The notes under the pieces were generated by a model. The model was not told where the DNA came from. It was given only the letters and a program-made list of their open reading frames with translations, and did no database searches. DNA of 64,000 bases from Dryocosmus kuriphilus (lineage: Eukaryota > Arthropoda > Insecta > Hymenoptera > Cynipidae). The position numbers and the translations under genes were made by a program. Position 1 is the first letter of the stretch, and the number at the start of each line of letters is the position of its first letter. This document shows, in pieces, positions 45,639 to 57,066 of this stretch. The stretch is taken from positions 25,258,327-25,322,326 of the forward strand of contig CM076195.1 in NCBI GenBank assembly GCA_038277395.1, read 5' to 3'.

Positions 45639-46129
45639 GAAAAGTGTAACAAGTGGAATATGCCATTAAATGTAGTGTTTAATAAAATGAACATTAACAT
45701 TTATGATTACAGTATAGATTATGACATCAATTAACCATCTTAACAATTTGCACAACTTTTTTCATGTACAAAAAATTATTTTGCACATAAATTCGAATTT
45801 TCAGCCTTTGTAGGCTGCAGTAAGTTTTTCACAATTTTAATGTATATTATATATTTTAGAGATTTTACAGTTATTATGTAATACGCTTGTAAAAACTTAA
45901 AATTTTCTATTGTATTTTTCGATAGAAAAAAATATTTGCTTACTTTCGGGAATTTTCTGAATGCAAACGAAAAAAAACTTTAGGCGGGAAAATTTAAATT
46001 TGAATATTTTTTATTTCCATGTGCATGAGAAAATATTTATCGAAACGGTGTTTTCTTTTGTGAGTTGGCTCAGAAACCGATGTTTTCATTTTAAGAATTT
46101 CTATACATATTTACACACATGCATATACA
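45639..46129. other. Non-coding stretch, no gene seen
   Basis: AT-rich sequence preceding the rosa-type element. Confidence 0.5.
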
Positions 46130-46639
46130 TACAGGGTGTCCAAAAAGTATGGAAACACCTAGAAATCTCGGAGGATTAGCTAGAAACAAAATAATAAGGG
46201 TTAGGTCTTAGATAACTTTTAGCGAGGAATTCAGTGGTGACCTTGGATTTGACCCTGAACCTTATCTTCAAAATCAGCTTTATTTTTTAAATGGGAACCC
46301 CTATTTTTGACATCGGCAATCGAAAGAGCGGGAATTTTTTAATCAAAAAATGTACTCAGGTCTTAAGTCAAGGGTGACCTTGAAGTTCAGATGAAGGTTA
46401 TTTAAACTTGAACAAGCTTTGGTTCAGGTGGACGGGACCACTCTGTACTTCCTCGGGTCAGGTGTTTCTGAAAAAGTTGAAGGTCATTCTTGGAGCAACC
46501 TTCAGCGAGGAATCCAATGAGGACCTAGAATTCGACCTTAAGCTTGACCTTCAAGGTCATTTTGAAGGTCAACTTTGTTTTTTTTACATTTAGCGTTACC
46601 CAAGAACAACGACGTGGACGCAGTGAAATCTGTCCCTTT

Positions 46640-47164
46640 GGGGTGCTAGATTTACGTGAGTCCCCTCACCTCTTATATTTGATTATTGGAATTGATAAGC
46701 ACAATATTTTTATTTTAAGTGCTCGAATTGTTCTCCATCCATTCACCCCTTGACAGTAAGCTAATCGATGGTAGAAAGCGTCAACTGCATTTTGGAGCAT
46801 TTCAGCGGTAATGCGAGCTGATGCATCTATGATCCTTTGCTGTAATTCATCTAAATTTTGGTGTTTCGTTTTGTATATCCCATCTTTTAGGTAACCCCCC
46901 CAAAAAATAATCCAGAGATGTCAAATCAGGTGACCTAGCTGGCCATTCAATTGTGCCTCTCCGTCCTATCCACCGATTAACAAATACTTCGTCTAAGTAA
47001 TCATGAACGTCTCGTCCATAGTGAGGTGCTGCACCATCCTGCTGAAACTATGTGTCGTCAAATTTGTCTCCAGCTATTTCTCTAATTGCATGAACTATTT
47101 GATCTCGTAGCATAGCTTCATAGTTTTCAGCGTTTAAGATACCATTAATAGAAAATGGACCTAT
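46640..47164 (-). pseudogene. rosa-type transposase, C-terminal half, original copy
   Basis: Minus-strand equivalent of the plus-strand duplicate at 51413-51862. It contains the FQQDGAAPHY, ARSPDLTSLD and GEQFEHLK segments, and the same TAG in place of the Trp codon just before FQQDG. It ends at AATT (47165-47168), where the Sola-like element begins. The catalytic Asp pair QQD...SLD is separated by 41 residues, defining DD41D. Confidence 0.85.
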
Positions 47165-47168
47165 AATT

Positions 47169-48045
47169 GAGGGGTCGGATGCAATAACGGGACGAACGCT
47201 CGAAAACGTGTAAAAGAATTGTCCGCGTGACTTCTGAAATGAAAATTTAAAAATTTTTAAAATTGATTTTTAAAAAATCTTACAGTATAGAAAATAGAAG
47301 GACAAAACTTTTTCCTATGTTCAATTTTTTTGTCTGAAGATTATTTTTAATAATAAAATTGAAAAAGTAAGAAAATATTGTTTGCTTATTTAGTTATTTT
47401 TTAAAACATAAATCGTCATAAATTAATGAAATATTATTGAAACTGTTTGAAATTTGGCCTACACATGCAGTATACCATAGAGATGCCCACAAAGTAAACA
47501 AAAATCTGAAAATCTTCTTTTGTTTAATAATATTTAATTGCAAATTGTGGACGGTCGGTAACCATGTTTTTCGATCTTCCATGAGAAAAAGTATCGAGGA
47601 AACTTTGGAGTTGAGAAAACTTCCAGCGACAGATTTGTTCCTCACTATTTAAGGAAGATTTTTGGAAATTTTCAGATCGATTTATTAAAAATTGTCTGAA
47701 ATATCCATTTTGTAAGAAAACATGCGACGCCGTTTATTAGCAAGTTCAACCGCTACAGGACGTTCGGACGTTCCCTCCGTGTTACTATACCTATTCGTAT
47801 ACTCAGTGAGGACTCGACTTTCGAATAACGAAACATTTTAACTCCTTTAGAAAACTGATATTTTATCCTAAATAATAGGTAGTTAGACGCTGCAATCATT
47901 AAATTATCTTTATTTTAATTGCATTAGCATGTAACTTAAAATAGAAAAAAAATATCTTCGCAAGTTCTTCCACCCTGTGTTTTGTATCATTTTTCCCTAG
48001 AAAAAAATGTAAACAAACCTTGCAGTATGCTGGTTATAATAGAAA
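47169..48045. repeat. Left long terminal inverted repeat of the Sola-like element
   Basis: Inverted partner at 50533-51408. Contains a 71-83-codon frame on either strand (47394-47652) that is conserved in the other arm (50925-51183) simply because the arms are near identical. Blocks such as GCATGTAACTTAAAATAGAA, GGACGTTCGGACGTTCCCTC and CACCCTGTGTTTTGTATCAT are shared. Confidence 0.88.
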
Positions 48046-48202
48046 AAATTTTGCTTCGCAAATTCTTTATTCTTATAATATATCAACCTTTTGTTGAACG
48101 TTTTTTTACAGGAACATTTAAATGCTAACCTAGTTTAATTATTACTAACTATCGAATATTAGCACATTTTGTTTATCGCTTTTTATCGTGGAATTTTTTC
48201 CT

Positions 48203-50385
48203 TTAACATTCATCAATTTTTTTCTTTTTATTATCTGGTTTTATTAATGCATTTTGTATTAAATTGTCATAAAAAAGACGAGCTTTTGGACTTAAATAAT
48301 TTAATAGTTTTTCGACATCTTTTAATTTTTCTTTACTTATTCCAACACCTCCAGCCGATGGAGCACTATCTAGGGAATCGAAAGAATTATTACCGTTTAT
48401 TGATGGAAAAGTGACGGGGTTCTCATCGTAGGCGTAATAAACGTCAATGTTACCGTTGGGGAAGTAATCAATTTTAACCACTTGACTGATTTTGATATTT
48501 TTGATTTGTTTATTCAATTCTAGATGTTTATCAAAATCCTTGAGCTCTTTGTCTGACGCGTTAACCATTATGAAGGGATTTTTTCTAGAATTTTTTATTA
48601 AATCAACGTACTCTTCAACCGTTTCAATTTTTTCCTTCATTTTCTTTTTTTTACCGTATAATCCGAAATTTGCGTCACATATGCAATAAGAGTGTCCACG
48701 CACTGGGTAGAGGTGCTGAATTTCGGTTTGGTATTTTGTTGATAACAATGACAGAAAGGAAACCATCAAATAATTTCTATTTTGTCCTCCAGCGCCGTCA
48801 GAATACAAGAAAATTTTTTCATAATGACTTAGCACCAATTCTTCATGTATAGCATTATGGACTAAATTACAACCCGTATTAGCGCCTTTTTTCAACGTAC
48901 CTTCTAAGAAATAAAACATATAACTGTTCGAATTGCCATGCACATGCACGTTGAACACATGAAGCCACAAAAGTCGGCAAAAAAACTGTACATTTACAGG
49001 AGTTTTAGGAAGCGGAAGATTCTGAGCAAAGTCGAATTCGAGATGTAATACATTGTTAGTTTGCAACATTTTTTGCTTTAAGTTTTTGTATTCTTCTACC
49101 CGTTTTCGATGATCTTCAAAATCTTGTTTTCCGATTTCGTTTGCATCAAATGCACAGCAAACATTACAAACGTCTGTTCGTGGCAATTTAAATGAAAAAT
49201 TCACGTTATGGTTAAAATATTTGCAATATGTAGATTCGTCTATTGGAGCTTCTAAATTTCCTGTAATTGATGCATAATAATCCAAAAACAAATGATACAA
49301 ATCATGTACAGTTAAATCTGAGGACTCGAAATAATTAAGTTTTGAATCTTCGCGAGTGTAGTGTGATTCTTTGTGAGGTAAACTATAGCAATGTTTTTGG
49401 ATTATTGTTTTGACTTCTTCAGTTAATTTTACCACGTGACTATCATGCTTTCCTCGATTATCTCCTAAGTTCTTATTTTTAGACATTTTTTTTTTACAGT
49501 CTCTAATCTTTTCTTATCAATACCAAGAACTTTAAAAAGAAATTTTTTACAAACAATAATGCGATTTGTACTTTGAAAATAATAAGTCCATTTTGCAAAT
49601 TTACCACTATTATTGCTATCGCTTGCACAATTTTTTCTAGCAATCAGTGAACTAATTAAAACTTTTTGGGCTAGATAATCACCCAAACTCCAAAAGTAAT
49701 CGTGGAATTTCTTCTGTTCAGAAACATCGATTGTCGAGAAGCATTTCTTATTACAACAGGTATCAATAAGAGTAAAATCTTTCCTGAGGATTGATTTTCC
49801 TGATTGAGAAACATACTCCAGTCCCTAAGAAAAAAAGACAAGTCTTATCATGCTCCTGACATAAAAAACCTAGTGTATTCTCTTTCGGCATATTTTGTCG
49901 GATTTTATTTTTTCAACAAATATTACAAAGTCAACTTTTTTAAATTTTCCCGTATAAATAACAAAAGTTGATAGACATTCAGCACCTAGTGCTCTTAACT
50001 TTGACAGTGTGAGAGTATTTGAAAAATTATTTTCTAACTTTGGTGACAAAAAATTTGTCGTTATTAAAAAATTCAAATTCGAAGAAAAATTCAAATCCGG
50101 CATAACTAATCGAAGGATAATACTCGACCTAACATTTTTAGACAGACAATTTTTCCTTTAGTACCTGCCGAAGCTATTATTCTTATCTGTGCAGAGTTCT
50201 CAAATTAACTTTTATTTGCATTTAAAACACAATTCTTAAAAAATTTTGAACAATTTAAGAGCCCAATATATTAGCTATTTAAGATACAATTTTTTCATTA
50301 CCTTGTTTCTCTCACTTTTTGTCACATTTCTATTCCATTGACTTTCATTTAGAATCTTTTTTCGGCCGATTTGTTTTTCTGCCAT
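48203..50385 (-). pseudogene. Sola-like transposase, two exons, one frameshift
   Basis: Exon 1 (50385-50302) starts MAEKQIGRKKILNESQWNRN and ends at AACAAG|GTAATG. Exon 2 starts at 49824 after an AG and continues in phase: GLEYVSQSGKSILRKDFTL, a Cys-rich CCNKKC, then FWSLGDYLAQKVLI. An A10 run at about 49487-49496 shifts the frame before MSKNKNLGDNRGKHDSH, after which 427 codons run to 48203. The remainder shows ESHYTREDSKLNYFE, a C-x2-CC zinc-type site (DVCNVCC), LEFDFAQNLPLPKTPVN, WLHVFNVHVHGNSNSYMFYF, FLYSDGAGGQNRNYLM and PVRGHSYCICDANFGLYGKK. These are hallmarks of a very common arthropod transposase family, with probable catalytic Asp residues in EFDFA and YSDGAG. Near-intact. Confidence 0.82.
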
Positions 50386-50532
50386 AATTATTAATCAAAT
50401 TAATAAAAATCGAAAATTTTCTTTTATTACTTTCGGCACTAATAGTGAAAAAGTATTTAGTATAATGAAAATAATTTGAAGAACGATCTGAACAGTCCAA
50501 CATAATTTGCGAAACTGACTCCATTCTGCAGT

Positions 50533-51408
50533 AAAAATAATAACAAGCATACTGCAAGGTTTGTTTACATTTTTTTCTACGGAAAAATGATACAAAACAC
50601 AGGGTGGAAGAACTTGCGAAGATATTTTTTTTCTATTTTAAGTTACATGCTAATGCAATTAAAATAAAGATAATTTAATGATTGCAGCGTCTAACTACCT
50701 ATTATTTAGGATAAAATATCAGTTTTCTAAAGGAGTTAAAAAGTTTCGTTATTCGAAAGTCGAGTCCTCACTGAGTATACGAATAGGTATAGTAACACGG
50801 AGGGAACGTCCGAACGTCCTGTAGCGGTTGAACTTGCTAATAAACGGCGTCGCATGTTTTCTTACAAAATGGATATTTCAGCCAATTTTTAATGAATCGA
50901 TCTGAAAATTTCCAAAAATCTTCCTTAAATAGTGAGGAACAAATCTGTCGCTGGAAGTTTTCTCAACTCCAAAGTTTCCTCGATGCTTTTTCTCATGGAA
51001 GATCGAAAAACATGGTTACCGACTGTCCACAATTTGCAATTAAATATTATTAAACAAAAGAAGATTTTCAGATTTTTGTTTACTTTGTGGCCATCTCTAT
51101 GGTATACTGCATGTGTAGGCCAAATTTCAAACAGTTTCAATAATATTTCATTAATTTATGACGATTTATGTTTTAAAAAATAACTAAATAAGCGAACAAT
51201 ATTTTCTTAATTTTTCAATTTTATTATTAAAAATAATCTTCAGACAAAAAAATTGAACATAGGAAAAAGTTTTGTCCTTCTATTTTCTATACTGTAAAAT
51301 TTTAAAAAAATCAATTTAAAAAATTTTTTAATTTTCATTTCAGAAGTCACGCGGACAATTCTTTTACACGTTTTCGAGCGTTCGTCCCGTTATTGCATCC
51401 GACCCCTC
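50533..51408. repeat. Right long inverted repeat arm of the Sola-like element
   Basis: Reverse complement of 47169-48045 with few differences, ending GACCCCTC at 51408 and followed by AATT (51409-51412). After the AATT comes an inverted copy of the host transposase C-terminal half rather than its N-terminal half, so this arm is not at the original right junction. Confidence 0.85.
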
Positions 51409-51412
51409 AATT

Positions 51413-51985
51413 ATAGGTCCATTTTCTATTAATGGTATCTTAAACGCTGAAAACTATGAAGCTATGCCACGAGATCAAATAGTTCATGCAATTAGAGAAA
51501 TAGCTGGAGACAAATTTGACGACACATAGTTTCAGCAGGATGGTGCAGCACCTCACTATGGACGAGACGTTCATGATTACTTAGACGAAGTATTTGTTAA
51601 TCGGTGGATAGGACGGAGAGGCACAATTGAATGGCCAGCTAGGTCACCTGATTTGACATCTCTGGATTATTTTTTGGGGGGTTACCTAAAAGATGGGGTA
51701 TACAAAACGAAACACCAAAATTTAGATGAATTACAGCAAAGGATCATAGATGCATCAGCTCGCATTACCGCTGAAATGCTCCAAAATGCAGTTGACGCTT
51801 TCTACCATCGATTAGCTTACTGTCAAGGGGTGAATGGAGAACAATTCGAGCACTTAAAATAAAAATATTGTGCTTATCAATTCCAATAATCAAATGTAAG
51901 AGGTGAGGGGACTCACGTAAATCTAGCACCCCAAAGGGACAGATTTCACTGCGTGCACGCCGTTGTTCTTGGGTAACGCTAAATG
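51413..51985 (+). pseudogene. Inverted duplicate of rosa-type transposase C-terminal half
   Basis: Plus-strand frame: IGPFSINGILNAENYEAM, DQIVHAIREIAGDKFDDT, TAG at the position of a Trp codon, FQQDGAAPHYGRDVHDYLDE, RWIGRRGTIEWPARSPDLTS, LDYFLGGYLKDGVY, and GEQFEHLK before TAA at 51860-51862. It shares the TAG and sequence through GGTAACGCTAAATGTA with the original at about 46586-47164 and stops abruptly at about 51988. Confidence 0.88.
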
Positions 51986-51988
51986 TAG

Positions 51989-52333
51989 ATTTTCAGATTT
52001 TTGTTTACTTTGTGGGCATCTCTATGGTATACTGCATGTGTAAGCCAAATTTCAAACAGTTTCAATAATATTTCATGAACTTGTGACGATTTATGTTTTA
52101 AAAAATAACTAAATAAGCGAACAATATTTTCTTACTTTTTCAATTTTATTATTAAAAATAATCATCAGACAAAAAAATTGAACATAGGAAAAAGTTTTGT
52201 CCTTCTATTTTCTATACTGCAAGATTTGTTAAAAATCAATTTTAAAAATTTTTTAATTTTCATTTCAGAAGTCACGCGGACAATTCTTTTACACGTTTTC
52301 GAGCGTTCGTCCCGTTATTGCATCAGGACCCTC
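51989..52333. repeat. Partial third copy of the Sola-like end
   Basis: Reverse complement of 47169-47513, starting mid-arm at ATTTTCAGATTTTTGTTTAC and ending in the true right terminus GGACCCTC beside AATT. It differs from the other two arms at scattered positions (for example GTGTAAGCC versus GTGTAGGCC). Confidence 0.88.
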
Positions 52334-52337
52334 AATT

Positions 52338-52732
52338 CTCTTGTTTAATATTCCAGCCCAAGCATTTAATTTTTGCGGATACTGTGATTTGTCTTCTCGT
52401 TTCCAATGAGGATTTTCATGTGCCCAATATCTGCAGTTATGTCTATTTAAGGTTCCGTCAAGTTGAAAGGTTGCCTCATCTGAGAAGGCTATGTTTGATG
52501 GAAAGTTAGGATTTTCAAATATGCGTGTCATCATGTCTTCACAAAACTGAGCGCGACGATCGAAATCATCTTCATTCAATTTTTGAACCAGTGTTACTTT
52601 AAATGGATGGAATTTCGCTCTGTTTAGTATGTTGTGTACAGGCGATTTACTTATGTCATGCTCTTGAGAAACCCTGCGGATGGAATTATGTGGATCTTCA
52701 ACGAATGAGAACAAAACATCTAGTAACAGCAT
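52338..52732 (-). pseudogene. rosa-type transposase, N-terminal half
   Basis: Minus-strand frame from about 52732: NSIRRVSQEHDISKSPVHNI (helix-turn-helix), KFHPFKVTLVQKLNEDDFDR, then NIAFSDEATFQLDGTLNRHN with the first catalytic Asp, and QKLNAWAGILNKRI, where the AATT insertion point falls. Beyond the point the frame runs into Sola-like sequence. The first ~80 residues usual for the family are not visible upstream, so the gene was already truncated or has an unrecognised exon. Confidence 0.85.
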
Positions 52733-53633
52733 TTTGACTAAGTCTACGGACTAGACTTTACCCAAACGTCGATCAGATTGAAGAACGCAAAACTTACAAC
52801 GCAGATGAACGTTTTTAAAAAAAATTAAAAAAGTAATCTGGTATTTTTACGGAAAAGCTCTGCTACTTTTATACTTGTAAACTATTTGCACTCAAAACTG
52901 ATATAAATTTTTTGTACGACAAAGAATGTGAAATTCGATGCTTGTTCAAAGACCAGTTTCAAATGAAGCTCAAAACTGCAACTGTTCAATTGATTAATTT
53001 AAATTAATTTTTTTTTGTTTAAGAGAGTTAAATTGATTTTTGTATTGATTTTTTTTATTATTCAAGATCGCTTCTTTCTTGTGAAATTGAAAAATTCAAA
53101 ATCGCTTCTTTTTTGTGAAATTGCTCAAAAACGGAATTATTTCATTGTAAGTTTAAGATTAGTGAGTTAGGAGTTCATGATTTGGAGATTTATGCGATTG
53201 GAGTTTGTAAATGAAGCGTCAAAGACATTATTGGTTATTATTCCTGTTTGAAGGTTGCTCCAAAAATGACCTACAACTTTTTCAGAAACACCTGACCCGA
53301 GAAAGTGCAGAGCGGTCCCATCCACCTGACCCAAACCTTATTCAAGTTTAAATGACCTTCAGCTGAACTTCCAGGTCACCCTTGAACTACGACCTGAGTA
53401 TATGTTTTGACGTAAAATTTCCCGCTCTTTCGATTGCCGGTGTCAAAAACAGGTGTTCCCATTTAAAAAAACAAAGTTGACTTTGAAGTGACCTTGAAGA
53501 TGAGGTTCAAGGTCAAATCCAAGGTCACCATTGAATTCCTCGCTAAAAGTTATCTAAGACCTAACCTTTATTATTTTTTTTTTAACTAATCCTCCGAGAT
53601 TTCTAGGTGTTTCCATACTTTTTGGACACCCTG

Positions 53634-54744
53634 TATATACACATGGATACATGCACACAAGTCCATAGATATACAGAACGGAAACAAAGTCTCTTGCATC
53701 AGTGAGTATCGGTGGAAGTAAATTTTAGTGAAATTCCATCCATTTCACCGGCGCACCTAGCAAGACAACATATATTTTAGGATATGAATTTCTTGTCTTC
53801 TATGGATTTTGCGACGTACATTTCCAAAGTTTTAATGCATTTAGCACAGAGTAATAATAAGGTCCTAAGGAGACCGATCGCCCTGTACAAATTGCCTCGA
53901 GTTTTGACTGTACAGCAAAAAATGATTGATGTAAATTTACCAGGAGCAATGTTAGTACTATTATTACCTGCGTTGATCGAGGGGTTTTTACGGACAACGC
54001 TGAATCTCAATTCAGTTTTTTAATATGACTTTGAGGTTATGTATTTTCCCTAGAAATCGTAAAATCACAAACCCATATAGGAAATTTGGAAGTGGGCGAA
54101 TTTTCACGAAAAAAGCTGATAAATTTGCAGAGGTTGGTTAAATAACCGCTCTAAGTACTAAATTTTTTATAACAGGTAAATTTCCAGCAGGCAGTAAAAT
54201 TTAAAAAAACAGCAAACAAAAACGAGACCACAATTCTAGTGATAATAATTATTTAAAAAATTAAAATGGTTTACTGAATGTTTATTTCAATTTAAACGTA
54301 GTAATTTTGAAAGTAGAAAATTATTTATTGCAAATAAATACTTATGTGTAATATATAGATACCTTTATACTTTCTTAAAACAACAATTTTTTAAGAACTA
54401 TATGAACATAAAAACATAGGTGAACAAACGATGAAATGCCACCTTTGGTGAACGAATAAAACTTGGTGATACGTAAGTAAAAAGAAGGCATTAGTTAATT
54501 AATGATAGGATTTCATTCATTATTTGCATTAATTTTTAGTGAACCTTTAAATGTATTTGAAACATTGGAAAACAATCGACATATTGTATTTTTGTAATCA
54601 AAAATCCGATACGAATGATTCGTGGTTGGTGAGAGATTAAACTTTTAACTTTGCGATAACTCAAGTCGTGAGAGAAACGAAGAAAAATCCGTCGAGGCAA
54701 ATAGAAAATAACATTACTTAAGATAAACTGCGGTTAAGCTATCT
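53634..54744. other. Non-coding stretch, no gene seen
   Basis: Open frames on both strands at 53777-54023 overlap each other and carry no motif. Confidence 0.5.
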
Positions 54745-55092
54745 CAGTAAAAAAGAACGTATTGAGAAGAATTAAGCAGAATACGCTAAGAGCCATCGTG
54801 AATCCCGCTTTGCGACAATTTCGAATTGGAACTATGTAGCAACTCGTGGGAATTCGAGACAAAGTGATCGAATTCACGTGAATGCTGGTCAAAACGTCTC
54901 AATTCGAGAGAGTGAATTCACTCTCTCTCTCTCCTCTCTCTCTCTCTCATTAGGCCTGACCTTGATCACGTATTAGCTTCCCATGTTGTTCAGTTCTTCT
55001 CAATGCGAATCAATTCTTTTGGTCGAATCAGAAAGCAAAATTGAAAAGAATTAAAACCTTAATTCTTCTCAGTACGTTCTTTTTTACTGGGA
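54745..55092. mobile_element. MITE-like element with ~33-bp inverted ends
   Basis: CAGTAAAAAAGAACGTATTG (54747) is matched by the inverse CAGTACGTTCTTTTTTACTG ending at about 55091, with similarity continuing through AGAAGAATTAAG. The interior contains a CT microsatellite (54925-54949) and an AATTCGAGA..GAATTC palindrome. The flanks are two diverged tandem copies of local sequence (ACTTAAGATAAACTG at about 54718 and 55190), so the insertion interrupted a small tandem array. Confidence 0.75.
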
Positions 55093-57062
55093 TAACAAGA
55101 AACAGCATATGAAAATTCACTCTTAAAAGACCGGCAGCACTCAAAACCAGTAGAGGTAAAGAAAGGGCGTTTCCACAAGGACTCAATACTTAAGATAAAC
55201 TGGTTGTGATAAGAAGAACCTGCATTGGAAAATTCACTTTTGAAACACCGGGCAACATTAAAAGACGCGGTAGAGGCAGAGATGAGGGGGGAGATTGCTC
55301 ATCCTGTGGAAAAAGAGAATCCGTAAAAACTGGACTGATAAACGCGCTACCTTCGCGGGTCGAACTTAAGTTACTTCGTAGGTCCAGATTTCCGGAAGTT
55401 TTGTGTTGGTAAATGATGAAAGTTTAGAGAAAATATGTAGAAATGAGTTACCACCGGAGCTACTATGAAAAGGATTATCACGCGTGTAAACTAATATTCA
55501 AAATTATTTACATTCAGAATATTAAGTATTTAATAATAAATAATTATTTGTATAATTTGCATTTAGTATTAAGTAGTTATGCAAAAAAACTATTTCATAT
55601 AGTTATATAAAACTTCAATCTTATTTTTACATCTTATATTTATTTATTTTTTGTTAATTTTGGAGAATGAAAAAAATGACAAAAATATATCTATGAGCAA
55701 TTATTTTTAATAAACAAAATTAAATGTATGTATCATTCAAACAAACTTGTTAATTATTTACTGAGATTTACACATAAGCCAAAGCACCATAGTTGTATTT
55801 TGTTTTAAAAATGTAATAAATAAGTAAAAACAGTAATGGAAAATAGTCTTTGTGTTTGTTTTAAGTAAAAACGAAATGTTTAGCTTGTTATAAAAATGTT
55901 GTTTTTGTAATAACATTTATTCCATATTGTATAGTATGAGCAGCCTTTTTTACTCTTCATTTTTTAAGGTAAGTAATAATAAAAAATAACTAAAAATTAA
56001 ACACAGAGTATACAAATTAATGGGGAAAAATGCTGAATGCACAAATTATTTTAAAAAATTGCAGAAAAAAAAATTATGGAGATATACAAGTTTTTTAATT
56101 TCAACCCAGCAACACAATTCTTAAATGTAGAAAATTAAAAATCCTGAATTTAAAAATACGTCAAATTACATTTTAACCAATAAAAAATTAGAGAATTATA
56201 AAATGAATGAATCATTGATTTCACTCACGTTCTTACATTCCAGAAATTTAAAATTGACAAAAATAAATTTTTTATATCTATAGGTATATAATGAATATTT
56301 ATTTAATTTTTGAAAAGAATCATTTTTCAGTTGATAAAATATTTGTTTTCGGCATTTTTGAATTTTGACGATTTTGAAAAATTTAGAGGACCCCGCAAAA
56401 AATATATGTAGAAAAGGTCTTGGTGGATTTGCCAAACAATAATTTATTTTGTAGTTAATAAAAATAGAAGAAATTTTCAAAAAAGATTTGGTCCGATTAC
56501 GGCTAGATTTTTTTGTGCGAGGTCCTTACTTGAATAATTTTATAATTTGCTTCAATTTAATAATTCAGAAATTATATAACTCGATAAACTTGAAATTAGG
56601 ATATTTTCGAATTCGTGATTCTTATTTTTCGTGATTTTTTTCGACAATTAAAAATATTGTCGTTATTTTATACTTACAAAATGAATTAAAATATTTAAAA
56701 TATTACAAAGCAATACAAAACATGTGTGCATATTTTTAACGTTTAAGATTAAATATTTAAAACATTTTTAAACTTTTAACCGTTTTTTCATAAAAGCAAT
56801 GTTTTGTCCATGAAATAATGTCATTTGCGGGTTTCGGTATCCCGTAATTCTGTAGATTTTTCCTGGGATTTTTATTTATTCCACTTACACGAATCTGGCA
56901 AATATGACACAGAGAGGTGCAAAGATTGTCCTTCTTTGACCTTTCCGCTTAGTCGCACGTGTGAATATATAGTGCACTTATAAAACAAAATAACAATGGA
57001 TTCAGTTTGCCTTCTACACATTGTTAACAAATTACGATTTCTAACCGGTTTTCTACCGAATT
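55093..57062. other. Non-coding stretch, mostly AT-rich
   Basis: 55100-55300 contains two diverged ~100-bp tandem units (GAAAATTCACTCTTAAAAGACC / GAAAATTCACTTTTGAAACACC). The remainder has no gene. The segment at 56216-56345 (CGTTCTTACATTCCAGAAA...) is related to 59594-59700, a dispersed repeat. Confidence 0.55.
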
Positions 57063-57066
57063 TTAA

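Larger units (their letters stand above)
47169..52333 (-). mobile_element. Sola-like DNA transposon (rearranged), TSD AATT
   Basis: The left end starts GAGGGGTCGGATGCAATAAC (47169) and the right end is the inverse (GTTATTGCATCAGGACCCTC, to 52333). AATT flanks both (47165-47168, 52334-52337); the two transposase halves rejoin as AGAATT|ATAGGT if the insert is removed. The inverted repeat is about 870 bp (47169-48045 against 50533-51408). A 4-bp target duplication and GAG ends fit the Sola superfamily, as does the internal protein (by recall). A foreign inverted copy of the host transposase and a second partial right end (51989-52333) lie inside, the result of later rearrangement. Confidence 0.72.
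46132..53633 (-). mobile_element. rosa-type (DD41D) Tc1/mariner element, 7.5 kb with nested insertion
   Basis: Flanked by TA at 46130-46131 and 53634-53635. Terminal inverted repeats start CAGGGTGTCCAAAAAGTATG and can be followed for about 370 bp on each side at roughly 85-90% identity (through GAGCGGGAA, CAGGTGTTTCTGAAAAAGTT and TTTGGAGCAACCTTCA), unusually long for this superfamily. The transposase (minus strand) is interrupted at 47165-47168 / 52334-52337 by the Sola-like element. The order of segments is: left TIR, C-terminal half, Sola-like element, inverted copy of C-terminal half, partial Sola-like end, N-terminal half, right TIR. Confidence 0.9.

Noticed and set aside
50925..51183. 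Conserved 71-83-codon frames on both strands, also at 47394-47652
   Set aside because: Identity is due to the long inverted repeat of the Sola-like element; neither frame carries a known motif or connects to the transposase.
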